Source: Flavobacteriaceae bacterium PS02336
GTDB lineage: Bacteria > Bacteroidota > Bacteroidia > Flavobacteriales > Flavobacteriaceae
Reading direction: 5' to 3'
Assembly (NCBI GenBank): GCA_029960065.1
Contig: JASCOF010000010.1
Span: 105,347 to 169,346, forward strand
DNA length: 64,000 nucleotides
Position numbers and translations under genes: made by a program
The notes under the pieces: generated by a model
Databases searched by the model: none
Seen by the model: the letters and a program-made list of their open reading frames with translations, nothing else
Told to the model about the DNA's origin: nothing
In this document: piece by piece, positions 49,428-57,929 of the stretch
Layout: each line of letters starts with the position of its first letter
How positions within the stretch are numbered: the stretch's first letter is position 1

Positions 49428-50261
49428 ATGAGAAAAATAGTTATCGCACTATCAGTATTAATGGCCCTAACATCTTGTGTTTCTAAAAAGAAATATGCAG
49501 AATTAGAAGCTAAGAACAAAGAGACTCAAGATTTGTTAAACTCTTGTACTGTAAAATTAAACACGTGCTTAGAAGAAAAAGCTGGATTAGCTGCTACAGC
49601 TGAAAGCTACAAACAACATAATCAAGATTTAATCAACAGTTCTAAAGATTTAACTATCTTAACAACTAAAGGTGCCGAAAACCTAGAAAAATCTCTTGAA
49701 AGTTTAAAAGAAAAAGATTTAAAAATCTCTAGACTTCAAGATGCTTTAACTAAAAAAGACAGTGTTACTTTAGCATTAGTTACAAGCTTGAAAGGTGCAG
49801 TTGGAATCAACGATCCAGACATCGAAATCAATGTTGAAAAAGGAGTTGTATTTATCTCAATCGCTGATAAATTATTATTCAAAAGCGGAAGCTACGATGT
49901 AAGTGACAAAGCTAAAACTGTTTTAGCAAAAGTTGCTAAAGTTGTAAATGACAAACCAGATTTCGAATGTATGGTTGAAGGACACACAGATGATGTTCCT
50001 TACAAAAGCAACGGAATTATCTTAGACAACTGGGATTTAAGTGTTAAACGTTCTACTTCTATCGTTCGTGTATTAACAAATGATCTTGGTGTTAACCCAG
50101 CTAAATTAATTGCTGCTGGTAGAAGTTCTTATGTGCCATTAGTTGCAAATGACTCTGCTGAAAACAAAGCTCGTAACAGAAGAACTCGTATTGTAGTTAT
50201 GCCAAAAATCGATCAATTCTATGATATGATTGAAAAAGAAATGAAAAAACAAGCTAAATAA
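49428..50261 (+). CDS. OmpA-family outer membrane lipoprotein
   Basis: Lipoprotein of 277 residues (signal MRKIVIALSVLMALTSC, Cys17) with a long coiled-coil middle (about 25-125, rich in K, E and L) and a C-terminal OmpA/MotB domain that binds peptidoglycan (FKSGSYDVSDKAKTVLAKVAKVV, EGHTDDVPYKSNG, NWDLSVKRSTSIVRVL, NRRTRIVVMPK). It probably tethers the outer membrane to the cell wall. It follows the glycosyltransferase gene by 32 bp and ends with a strong terminator, so it is the last gene of a short plus-strand unit. Confidence 0.93.
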   Translation: MRKIVIALSVLMALTSCVSKKKYAELEAKNKETQDLLNSCTVKLNTCLEEKAGLAATAESYKQHNQDLINSSKDLTILTTKGAENLEKSLESLKEKDLKISRLQDALTKKDSVTLALVTSLKGAVGINDPDIEINVEKGVVFISIADKLLFKSGSYDVSDKAKTVLAKVAKVVNDKPDFECMVEGHTDDVPYKSNGIILDNWDLSVKRSTSIVRVLTNDLGVNPAKLIAAGRSSYVPLVANDSAENKARNRRTRIVVMPKIDQFYDMIEKEMKKQAK

Positions 50262-50288
50262 TTCTTGTTTTACATTTTATACTAACAG

Positions 50289-50317
50289 AAAAAGCAGGTC
50301 GATTGACCTGCTTTTTT
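50289..50317 (+). terminator. Terminator of the OmpA lipoprotein gene
   Basis: 12-bp perfect stem AAAAAGCAGGTC / GACCTGCTTTTT with loop GATT and T-run, 27 bp after the stop. Confidence 0.92.
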
Positions 50318-50417
50318 GTATTCTAAAAAGAATAAAGTATTTTAGATAACTAACTAAATTTTAACTATAATAAAGTTAGGCATTATTTTTATAAGTTTAC
50401 ACAATTAAAGTATTTAT

Positions 50418-51038
50418 TTACAAAATATCAATTTCGCCTTTTCCTTCTCTTACAACGACTGGTTCATGATCAGATAAATCAATAATAGTCGAACCCACAT
50501 TATCACCATATCCTCCGTCGATAACCATATCAACTAAATTCTGCCATTTCTCGAAAATCAATTCTGGATCTGTGGTATATTCAATCACATCATCTTCATC
50601 ACGAATAGAGGTCGAAACAACAGGATTTCCTAACTGACGTACAATCTCTAAAATTATATTTTTGTCAGGAACACGTATACCAACCGTAGTTTTCTTTTTA
50701 AATTCTTTAGGAAGATTATTATTTCCTGGCAAAATAAAAGTATAAGGACCTGGTAAAGCTCTCTTTAAAATTTTAAAAGTTGATGTATCAATCTGACGAA
50801 CATAATCTGACAAATTACTCAAATCATGACAAATAAATGAGAAATTCGCTTTCTCTAATTTCACTCCTTTAATCTTAGCAATTTTTTCTAATGCTCTAGA
50901 ATTGGTAATATCACAACCTAAACCGTAAACAGTATCTGTCGGATAAATTACCAATCCACCATTCTGAAGCACTTTTACAACTTTTGCAATTGCAGCTTCA
51001 CTAGGTTTATCTGGATATATTTTTATGAACTCAGCCAT
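50418..51038 (-). CDS. L-threonylcarbamoyladenylate synthase (Sua5/YciO/YwlC)
   Basis: Protein of 206 residues that makes threonylcarbamoyl-AMP for the t6A modification of tRNAs, the partner pathway of TsaE (38485-38892). The KxR/SxN signature region is seen as LVIYPTDTVYGLGCDITNSRAL, KGVKLEKANFSFIC and ALPGPYTFILPG. The C-terminal part has GNPVVSTSIRDEDD and VGSTIIDLSDHEPVVVREGKGE. A longer Sua5 C-terminal domain is absent, so this is the short YwlC/TsaC-like form. It is followed downstream by no other tRNA gene; its neighbour is a small membrane protein. Confidence 0.93.
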   Translation of the reverse strand: MAEFIKIYPDKPSEAAIAKVVKVLQNGGLVIYPTDTVYGLGCDITNSRALEKIAKIKGVKLEKANFSFICHDLSNLSDYVRQIDTSTFKILKRALPGPYTFILPGNNNLPKEFKKKTTVGIRVPDKNIILEIVRQLGNPVVSTSIRDEDDVIEYTTDPELIFEKWQNLVDMVIDGGYGDNVGSTIIDLSDHEPVVVREGKGEIDIL

Positions 51039-51061
51039 TTTGTTTTTTTAGAATAAAGATG

Positions 51062-51559
51062 TTAGACAATAGAATAAAGACTACTCTTTACTTCTTTTAT
51101 AGTTTTAAAAATAAATAATAACATTACAAAAGCAAACAGATTGATTTTAAAATGAAAAATTTCACTTCTGCTATTTAATGTTGTAAAAAATTGTGAAGGT
51201 TGAAAGTCGAATCCTACCAGCAAATCATTTGTTAGATCTAAAGTGAAATTTATAGCTATTCCGTTTACGGCTGTATAAAATATTCCGTAAAATTCAAAAG
51301 CAACCAGTTGTAAAATTACTGAAATAAGAACCAATTTTAATCCTCTCAAATATTTTTTCTTACTTAATAACCATGCAGAATAAAGGCAAAAAAAGAAAAA
51401 AAGAAAGGGAAGAATGAGTAAAATATAAAAATAATCCTGATATCTAACAGCATCTTTCGTAAAAAGTAAATAAATCATCAAGACAATACCAATTATCCCT
51501 CCAAAAAACTGATAAATTTCAATAAAATCAAGCTTCTTCAAAAGCGTTTTCTCAATCAT
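51062..51559 (-). CDS. Hypothetical four-TM membrane protein
   Basis: Protein of 165 residues with about four hydrophobic segments (roughly 14-33, 42-66, 75-96 and 135-155) and a short soluble segment after the third that contains YTAVNGIAINFTLDLTNDLLVGFDFQPS. I do not recognise a family. The last residues are basic (KTIKEVKSSLYSIV). It lies between the Sua5-type gene and the UvrD helicase gene, both on the same strand, with tandem ACTCTTT repeats in the gap on its upstream side. Probably an inner-membrane protein of unknown role. Confidence 0.7.
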   Translation of the reverse strand: MIEKTLLKKLDFIEIYQFFGGIIGIVLMIYLLFTKDAVRYQDYFYILLILPFLFFFFCLYSAWLLSKKKYLRGLKLVLISVILQLVAFEFYGIFYTAVNGIAINFTLDLTNDLLVGFDFQPSQFFTTLNSRSEIFHFKINLFAFVMLLFIFKTIKEVKSSLYSIV

Positions 51560-51560
51560 T

Positions 51561-51607
51561 CTACTCTTTAAGCTTTACTCTTTACTCTTTACTCTATACT
51601 CTTTACC
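51561..51607. repeat. Tandem ACTCTTT repeats
   Basis: Imperfect tandem copies of TACTCTTT / CTTTACTC fill the gap between the helicase gene and the small membrane protein gene. Similar words recur at about 51100 and 57910. Confidence 0.6.
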
Positions 51608-53939
51608 CCACAACATCTAATTTCGCAAATCTTAAAAGCAATTTCTTAATTCCACCAACTTCAAATTTAATTTCTGCTTTTCTATCAGCGCCAACGCCTT
51701 CCATGTTAACAACTTCACCTTTTCCAAAACGTTCGTGCATTACAATATTTCCAATAGTCAATTTGCTGTCAAACAAATTAGGCGCACTTGCATTCGGATT
51801 AGTTCCTCCAACCGGTTTCAGTTTTCTAATATTAAGATCGGGTTTCGGATTATTATCTGTGATATGTTTTGGAGGAGTTCCTCCAACTGGTTTGTTTAAT
51901 CTCAACTTAGATTTATCAACGTCTCCAAAAATATCGCCGTCTATTGGTGATTTATAGCGATAATTGGTTTCAGACGGAGTTAAATATTCTAAATACTGTC
52001 CATCAATTTCTTCAATAAAACGAGATGGTTCGCTATCTGTAAGTTTTCCCCAACGGTAACGAGATTGTGCATAAGTTAAATATGCCTGATGTTCTGCACG
52101 AGTCAAAGCTACATAAAATAAACGTCTTTCTTCCTCTAATTCGCTTCTTGTACTCATACTCATAGCACTCGGAAACAAATCTTCTTCCATACCTACCACA
52201 AAAACATGAGGAAACTCCAATCCTTTTGCTAAGTGAATCGTCATTAAAGCCACACGATCTTCATCATTTGTATCTTTATCTAAATCTGTAGCCAAGGCAA
52301 CATCTTCCATAAATTCAGAAAGTGCTCCTCTTGCGCCGTCAATTTCTCTCTGCCCTTCTGTAAAATCTTTAATACCGTTTAAAAGCTCTTCGATGTTCTG
52401 AATTTTCGCCATCCCTTCTGGGGTCGCATCTTTCTTTAATTCCTGAACTAAACCTGTCTTCTTTGCTACATGATCTGTAATATAAAAAGCATCTTGATTC
52501 TGGTCAATCACTTGAAAACTCTGAATCATCGTCACAAAATCTTTCAATTTGTTTTTTGTTCCAGCGTTTAATTTTAGATCAATTTTATCAATATTTACCA
52601 TTACTTCCCAAATCGAGCGTTTGTAATGATTAGCAGCAATGGTTAGTTTTTCGACTGTTGTGTCTCCAATTCCACGAGCTGGGTAATTAATTACACGAAT
52701 TAAAGCTTCTTCATCTTTTGGATTTAAAACCAAACGCAGATAACATAACACATCCTTAATCTCTTTACGCTGGTAGAACGACAATCCACCGTAAATTCTA
52801 TACGGAATATCGCGTTTTCTTAAAGCATCTTCCATTGCACGCGATTGTGCATTGGTACGATACAAAATAGCAAAAGAACCATTATGAAGCTGATGCTGCA
52901 TTTTCTGCTCAAAAATTGTACTGGCAACAAAACGGCCTTCTTCGGCATCTGTCAAACTTCTGTGCACTTTAATTCTTGGACCAAATTCGTTTGCTGTCCA
53001 AACTACCTTATCAAGTTTGGTTTTATTATGTTCCATAACGGTATTTGCCGCTTCCACAATATTTCTTGTCGAACGATAATTCTGTTCCAAACGGAACATG
53101 ATTACACCCTCATAATCTTTCTGGAAATTCAGAATATTGTTGATATTAGCGCCACGGAACGCATAAATACTCTGCGCATCATCTCCAACAACACAAATAT
53201 TTTGAAATCGGTCTGATAAAGCCCTAACAATCAAATACTGAGAATGATTGGTATCTTGGTACTCATCAACCAAAATATATCTAAAACGATCTTGATATTT
53301 AGCTAAAACTTCAGGAAAACGCGTTAATAGCTCATTTGTTTTCAACAACAAATCATCAAAGTCCATTGCACCAGCTTTAAAACAGCGATCTACATACTGC
53401 TGGTAAATTTCACCCAATCTTGGTCTTTTTGCCATAGCATCAGCCTCGACCAATTCAGGATTATTGAAATAGGCTTTTACAGTAATCAAGCTGTTTTTGT
53501 AACTCGAAATTCGTCCTAAAATCTGTTTTGGTTTATAGATATCACGATCCAGCTGCATTTCTTTAATAATAGAAGAAATTAATCTGGCTGAGTCCTGAGA
53601 ATCATAAATAGTAAAATTGGATGGATATCCTAAGTGATCCGATTCTGCACGAAGAATACGAGCAAAAATCGAGTGAAAAGTTCCCATCCAAAGATTTTTA
53701 GCTTCACTCGCACCCACAATATCTGAAATCCTATGTTTCATCTCGCGGGCTGCTTTATTAGTAAAAGTGAGCGACAAAATATTGAAGGCATCAACTCCTT
53801 GAGCCATCAAATAAGCGATTCTAATAGTTAAAACACGGGTTTTTCCTGAACCTGCACCAGCAATAATAATCATTGGCCCGTCTTTCTTTAAAACAGGCGC
53901 TCTCTGCGCTTCGTTGAGCTGGTCAATATATTTCTGCAT
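51603..53939 (-). CDS. UvrD/PcrA-type superfamily 1 DNA helicase
   Basis: ATP-dependent 3'-5' DNA helicase of 778 residues used in repair and in removing proteins from DNA. Motifs in order: Q-motif LNEAQRAPV, Walker A IIAGAGSGKTRVLT (about 25-38), FTNKAAREMKHR, VDEYQDTNHSQY (motif II), VVGDDAQSIYAFRGAN (motif III), EQNYRSTRNIVEAAN (IV), YRIYGGLSFYQRKEIKDVL, VALMTIHLAKGLEFPHVFVVG (V) and EERRLFYVALTRAEH (VI). The C-terminus carries the usual Tudor-like RNA polymerase-binding stretch (MHERFGKGEVVNMEGVGADRKAEIKFE). A TAATTTTG box (53966-53959) lies upstream. Confidence 0.96.
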   Translation of the reverse strand: MQKYIDQLNEAQRAPVLKKDGPMIIIAGAGSGKTRVLTIRIAYLMAQGVDAFNILSLTFTNKAAREMKHRISDIVGASEAKNLWMGTFHSIFARILRAESDHLGYPSNFTIYDSQDSARLISSIIKEMQLDRDIYKPKQILGRISSYKNSLITVKAYFNNPELVEADAMAKRPRLGEIYQQYVDRCFKAGAMDFDDLLLKTNELLTRFPEVLAKYQDRFRYILVDEYQDTNHSQYLIVRALSDRFQNICVVGDDAQSIYAFRGANINNILNFQKDYEGVIMFRLEQNYRSTRNIVEAANTVMEHNKTKLDKVVWTANEFGPRIKVHRSLTDAEEGRFVASTIFEQKMQHQLHNGSFAILYRTNAQSRAMEDALRKRDIPYRIYGGLSFYQRKEIKDVLCYLRLVLNPKDEEALIRVINYPARGIGDTTVEKLTIAANHYKRSIWEVMVNIDKIDLKLNAGTKNKLKDFVTMIQSFQVIDQNQDAFYITDHVAKKTGLVQELKKDATPEGMAKIQNIEELLNGIKDFTEGQREIDGARGALSEFMEDVALATDLDKDTNDEDRVALMTIHLAKGLEFPHVFVVGMEEDLFPSAMSMSTRSELEEERRLFYVALTRAEHQAYLTYAQSRYRWGKLTDSEPSRFIEEIDGQYLEYLTPSETNYRYKSPIDGDIFGDVDKSKLRLNKPVGGTPPKHITDNNPKPDLNIRKLKPVGGTNPNASAPNLFDSKLTIGNIVMHERFGKGEVVNMEGVGADRKAEIKFEVGGIKKLLLRFAKLDVVG

Positions 53940-53986
53940 GTAATTATCTCCTTTTAGGCAAAATTAAGAATTTAAAGAGAAAGTTC

Positions 53987-54170
53987 CTAAGATACTGAGA
54001 CGCTAAGGGACTAAGTTTTTCTTGAAGCCCAACAATTGGCATTTTATTAAACATGGTTTCCCGCTTTCGGCTTTATCTCTACGCTACGCTGCGAGGATAT
54101 CGCCTCAATCGGGGCTACATTCAAACAGTTTTTTTCAGACACTAATGTGCTAAGATTCTAAGATACTGAG
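53987..54170. repeat. CTAAG/CTGAG-word tandem repeats around a GC-rich palindromic stretch
   Basis: The identical 13-mer CTAAGATACTGAG occurs at 53987-53999 and 54158-54170. Each copy is part of a run of related words (GCTAAG, GACTAAG, ATGTGCTAAGATT). Between them lies a GC-rich stretch (54050-54115) of dispersed-repeat type with GCTTTCGGCTTTATCTC and CTACGCTACGCTGCG. Non-coding. Confidence 0.65.
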
Positions 54171-54219
54171 TTTTCTCTATTTTTACCTAAAGAGCTAAGT
54201 AAATCAAAACCTTAGAACC

Positions 54220-54987
54220 TTATTTAAAAAACACATCATAAGCAAATCGAATCAAAGTTCCGACAACAACAACTAAGAAGAAAATCCGAATAAAACCATT
54301 CCCTTTATTAATCGCCAGTTTAGCACCAAGCCATCCGCCAAGACCATTGCTAACTGCCATTGGAATTGCTATTGTCCAAATGATTTTCCCTTTTATCATA
54401 AACAAACAAATTGAACCAAAATTAGTCGCTAGATTCACCATTTTAGCATTCGCTGAAGCATGAAGAAAATCAAATCCTAAAAGTGCAATAAAAGCAACCA
54501 CAAAAAAACTTCCGGTTCCAGGACCTATAAATCCATCATAAAAACCTACAATAACACTGATCACAACTGCATACACTATCTGTGTTAATTCAGAATGATC
54601 TTTAGCTGCATGCTGTCCGAAATTTTTCTTAGCATAAGTATAAATGAACAATAAAGACAAAACCACCAATAAAAGCGGTTTCATAAAATCATTACTCACA
54701 AGCGTTAAAACTGTTGATCCTAAAAATGCAGAAGGAACAGCCAGACACATCATAATGATTAATAATTTCCATTGAATTACTACTTTTTTTAAATATTGAA
54801 AAGCGGCAAACGCAGTTCCGCTGAAAGCTGGAATTTTCAGCGTTCCAATAACTGTTGAAACTGGAAGATTTGGTAATAAAATTAATCCCATTGGAGTTTG
54901 TATTAACCCTCCTCCGCCAACAATAGCATCAATAAATCCTGCCGCAAAAGCTGCTAAACAAAGCAAAAGTATTATATATGAATCCAT
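54220..54987 (-). CDS. TauE/SafE-family sulfite or anion exporter
   Basis: Integral membrane protein of 255 residues with about seven to eight TM segments. Family features: the N-terminal AAFAAGFIDAIVGGGGLIQTPMGLIL (glycine-rich loop) and its pseudo-repeat VVISVIVGFYDGFIGPGTGSFFVVAFIALLGFD, plus NATNFGSICLF-like LATNFGSICLF. The class is thought to export sulfite, sulfoacetate or other organosulfur anions. No sulfur genes are next to it. A TACTTTTG -7 box (55031-55024) lies upstream. The start is ATG at 54987. Confidence 0.88.
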   Translation of the reverse strand: MDSYIILLLCLAAFAAGFIDAIVGGGGLIQTPMGLILLPNLPVSTVIGTLKIPAFSGTAFAAFQYLKKVVIQWKLLIIMMCLAVPSAFLGSTVLTLVSNDFMKPLLLVVLSLLFIYTYAKKNFGQHAAKDHSELTQIVYAVVISVIVGFYDGFIGPGTGSFFVVAFIALLGFDFLHASANAKMVNLATNFGSICLFMIKGKIIWTIAIPMAVSNGLGGWLGAKLAINKGNGFIRIFFLVVVVGTLIRFAYDVFFK

Positions 54988-55110
54988 TAAAATTATATTT
55001 CAACAACATTAAAAAACAAGTGGCAAAAGTACAGCTTACTTTTTGTTTATTACATAAATTTAAAATGGATTTCTCATCAAAAAGTATATTTTTGCTTAAA
55101 AATTATACCA

Positions 55111-55632
55111 ATGGATTTTAATAAAATTATAGAACTTGCGAGTTATACTTTACCAGCAATCGTTACAGGATTTGTAGCTTATCGTTTTTTCGAACTGCAT
55201 ATCAAAAACAATGATAGAAAACGTGCTTTCTTGCTAAATAAACAAGCACATAAAGAATCGCTTCCGGTTCGCCTTCAAGCTTACGAACGCATGACTTTAT
55301 TCTTAGAGCGTATTAACTTGACTAAATTGTTAATTAGAGTTTCGCCAATTTCACAAAATAAACATGATTATGAAAATTTTGTAATCGACCAGATAGAACA
55401 TGAATTTGAGCATAATTTAACACAGCAGATTTACATGTCTGATGAATGCTGGACTATTATCACAACTGCTAAAAATGCGACAATCCAAATGATTCGTAAA
55501 GCTGCTATGAGCGATAAAGTAGATAATGCTGATAAATTACGTGAAGTAATTTTGAATGATTTATTAGAAAAACAATCTCCAAGTAATGCTGCTTTGAGCT
55601 TTATAAAAAGCGAAGTATCAGAAATGTGGTAA
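55111..55632 (+). CDS. Conserved membrane-anchored protein of unknown function
   Basis: Protein of 173 residues with one N-terminal TM segment (about 10-28, SYTLPAIVTGFVAYRFFEL) followed by a helical cytoplasmic domain rich in basic residues at first (KNNDRKRAFLLNKQAHKESLPVRLQAYERM) and ending in ALSFIKSEVSEMW. The sequence looks like a conserved flavobacterial protein, but I know of no function. A TATTTTTG box (55087-55094) is 16 bases before the ATG and is probably its -7 element. The next gene begins 26 bp downstream on the same strand, so the two may be cotranscribed. Confidence 0.7.
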   Translation: MDFNKIIELASYTLPAIVTGFVAYRFFELHIKNNDRKRAFLLNKQAHKESLPVRLQAYERMTLFLERINLTKLLIRVSPISQNKHDYENFVIDQIEHEFEHNLTQQIYMSDECWTIITTAKNATIQMIRKAAMSDKVDNADKLREVILNDLLEKQSPSNAALSFIKSEVSEMW

Positions 55633-55658
55633 AAAAACGATAAAAAACATTTAAATCG

Positions 55659-56402
55659 ATGAAACTAAAACATCTCTACCTGTCTTTATTTGTATTATCA
55701 AATATTTTGGTATTTGCTCAAAAGACAAAACCCAATACAATACAGGAAAAGCTCAGAGGAAAAGTAAAATCTATGCATTTTAAAACCTACGAGCCAGAAA
55801 AAAGAGATGGAAAAATTGAGGTAAAAAATGCCAATCAAACTGGTCTTAATGTTTTAAGTTTATATAATGCCAGTGGGTATTTAACAGAAGAAAAACAATT
55901 TTCTGGTCCTGATGATAAATTTATTAGAACTACAACCTTTAAATATGATTCGAAAAATTTAACAATTGAAGAATCAACCGGCAGCTTAGTTGATAAATAT
56001 AAGTATGTACTTCAAAAAAATGACACATTTGAAATCATAATTGATCATGATGATTCAAAGCAAATTTCTTCATATGATAAAAATGGTAATAAAATTGCCG
56101 AAACTTCCCGTTCTGATAAAAAAACATACTACAATATGATCTATGAATATGATCAATTTCAAAATTTAGTAAAAAGTAATTATGTAAACGAGTACTATGA
56201 TATTAATGTATACGATAACAAGAATAATCGAATCAAGATGACAAGATATGAACCGAATGGAAAATTAATTCTTATCTACAAAACAGTTTATACAAAATAC
56301 GATAACAATGATAATTGGATAGAGAGTGTAGATTACAATATTACAAATGAAAATTCGGAAATACCTTTGATTATTACTAAACGAGAAATCAGTTATTACT
56401 AG
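55659..56402 (+). CDS. Secreted protein with YD-repeat-like pattern
   Basis: Protein of 247 residues with a signal peptide (MKLKHLYLSLFVLSNILVFAQ, cleaved near 21). The mature part shows repeats of the type YD-x(2-5)-G/N-x(2)-I-x-E/K (YNASGYLTEEKQF, YDSKNLTIEE, YDKNGNKIAETS, YDQFQNLVKS, YDNKNNRIKM, YDNNDNWIESV), like the beta-hairpin YD repeats of RHS proteins and related secreted proteins. It is not long enough to form an RHS shell, and no toxin tip or C-terminal sorting domain is visible. Likely outside the cytoplasm, function unknown. A terminator follows at 56461-56496. Confidence 0.75.
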   Translation: MKLKHLYLSLFVLSNILVFAQKTKPNTIQEKLRGKVKSMHFKTYEPEKRDGKIEVKNANQTGLNVLSLYNASGYLTEEKQFSGPDDKFIRTTTFKYDSKNLTIEESTGSLVDKYKYVLQKNDTFEIIIDHDDSKQISSYDKNGNKIAETSRSDKKTYYNMIYEYDQFQNLVKSNYVNEYYDINVYDNKNNRIKMTRYEPNGKLILIYKTVYTKYDNNDNWIESVDYNITNENSEIPLIITKREISYY

Positions 56403-56460
56403 TAGATCATTACATCAATCAAATCTTTATGACCATAAAGTTCTGAAAATTTATAAAATT

Positions 56461-56496
56461 AAAAAGGCAAGATTAAAATAAGTCTTGCTTTTTTTT
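56461..56496 (+). terminator. Terminator of the YD-repeat protein gene
   Basis: Stem AAAAAGGCAAGA / TCTTGCTTTTTT with one G-U pair, 10-base loop and T-run. It also lies next to the end of the convergent, frameshifted gene and may serve both. Confidence 0.7.
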
Positions 56497-56500
56497 ATCA

Positions 56501-56889
56501 CTAATTTAGTTTAGGGTTTAATTCCCATCCACTCTTTTGATATTTTAGAGAAACACTTAACTCAGCACTTCCAATATCAAAATCGCAATTTACATTTGGA
56601 ACTCTATAATCACTCCAATTGCATACTTTTTCTTTTCTTGAATTATTTGATTTGTTTTTTTTATTGAAACAAACTTCATTAGTATTCTTTCATAATTTTC
56701 TCCTAAAATACCGTAAACCAAATTATTATCTATTTTGTTCCATAAATTGGAAAAATCATATTTTAGATACTTATTCATTTCATTTTTAGGAAATAGTTCC
56801 TTTTCTGCTAGAATTTGAGTTCTACACAAATTTTGACTCCATATATTGAAACTCAAAAAGAAAGAAACAATTAGAGTGGCTTTTCTCAA
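56501..56889 (-). pseudogene. Secreted protein gene with apparent frameshift
   Basis: The first open frame (TTG start at 56889, stop at 56590) gives 99 residues with a signal peptide (MRKATLIVSFFLSFNIWSQ). From about 56645 the next frame continues to a TAG at 56501 and reads CNWSDYRVPNVNCDFDIGSAELSVSLKYQKSGWELNPKLN with good composition, while the end of the first frame (KYAIGVIIEFQM) looks random. The switch occurs at an A-rich tract (AAGAAAAAG), so one base may have been lost or the tract misread. The start overlaps the stop of the patatin gene by 4 bases (TTGA). It may be a real pseudogene, a sequencing error, or a larger family member with an internal deletion. Confidence 0.6.
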
Positions 56890-57794
56890 ATCAATATCTT
56901 ATTATCACTCATTACTTCCGACTTATTTTGAGCGTATTCATAACCTTGTTCCCACCATTCTTTCATAACATCTTTATTAAAAATTAAAGCGTTATCTGTT
57001 AGTTTTATTGGAGTATAGTATAAGTTAAGTTTCACATTCTTGTTTGTTGCCATAAGTTTTCCTATAGCAATGTCATGTTTTTCGACTTGATCTAAAGCAA
57101 TGCGAAAGAGATCAATCATTAGGGAAAATGGATTTTTACCAATTACTGTTTTTGTTGTATTAACTTCTGTTTCTAAAACAATTACATCAATTTCAGTAGC
57201 CCCTCTGTTAATTGCTTCACGAATCGGAACTAAACTTGAAAACCCGCCGTCACCATATTCACAATTGTTCTTTTCGACCAAACTCATAAACGGAACATAA
57301 TTACTTGAAATCCATGACCACTCACAAAATTCTTCGTAAGTACAATCTTTAACTGATTTATATTCAGATTCGTTTTTAGTAAAATTAGTCACGGTAACAA
57401 TCACATCGGTCTTCAACTTCTTAAGTTTGTTGAAGTCAGAAAGCGAAAAATTATTTTGGATATATTTCCTTAATCCTTTGCTTTCTCCAAAAGTTCTTTT
57501 TCCTTTAAAAAACTGACGCAAAACATTAAAGTGATTAATAGTTACTATGTCTACTCCATCTTTATTTTTAACCACAAAAGGACAAATATTAAAAATACTA
57601 GCCATAGTTACATTGGTATAAACCGAATGAATTTTCTTAATATGACCGAGAGCTAAATGCGGAATTAACAAACTTCCTGTTGAAGTTCCTAAAAACAAAT
57701 CATATTCGTGCTTTTTTTCTTCTATTAAATACTGGGCAACACCACCGGCAAAAGCGCCTTTACTGCCACCACCTGAAATAACCAATGCTTTCAT
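56886..57794 (-). CDS. Patatin-like phospholipase
   Basis: Serine lipid acyl hydrolase of 302 residues. The oxyanion loop is GGGSKGAFAGG (8-18), the nucleophile elbow is GTSTGS (S38), and the catalytic Asp is in YGDGGFSSLVP (D182). No signal peptide or TM segment is visible, so it likely acts in the cytoplasm or at the inner face of the membrane. The downstream secreted-type gene starts within its stop codon, so the two were cotranscribed before the latter apparently decayed. The substrate is not evident from sequence. Confidence 0.92.
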   Translation of the reverse strand: MKALVISGGGSKGAFAGGVAQYLIEEKKHEYDLFLGTSTGSLLIPHLALGHIKKIHSVYTNVTMASIFNICPFVVKNKDGVDIVTINHFNVLRQFFKGKRTFGESKGLRKYIQNNFSLSDFNKLKKLKTDVIVTVTNFTKNESEYKSVKDCTYEEFCEWSWISSNYVPFMSLVEKNNCEYGDGGFSSLVPIREAINRGATEIDVIVLETEVNTTKTVIGKNPFSLMIDLFRIALDQVEKHDIAIGKLMATNKNVKLNLYYTPIKLTDNALIFNKDVMKEWWEQGYEYAQNKSEVMSDNKILI

Positions 57795-57929
57795 AAATTG
57801 TAATGTAGGTTTTGTTTTTGGGATATACTTTGTTTTGAAAACAGAAGAAAAGGCTTTAGAACTCTCTACTTTTGTCTCTTGTTTCTATTTCAATCTTGAT
57901 TCTTGCTTCTTTCCTCTTTCCACTCTAAT

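Noticed and set aside
52845..53216. Plus-strand ORF of 123 codons inside the UvrD gene
   Set aside because: Antisense shadow of conserved helicase motifs; no recognisable protein pattern.
55659..56402. YD-repeat protein as a polymorphic RHS toxin
   Set aside because: Too short for an RHS shell, no toxin domain, no immunity gene and no C-terminal sorting signal beside it.
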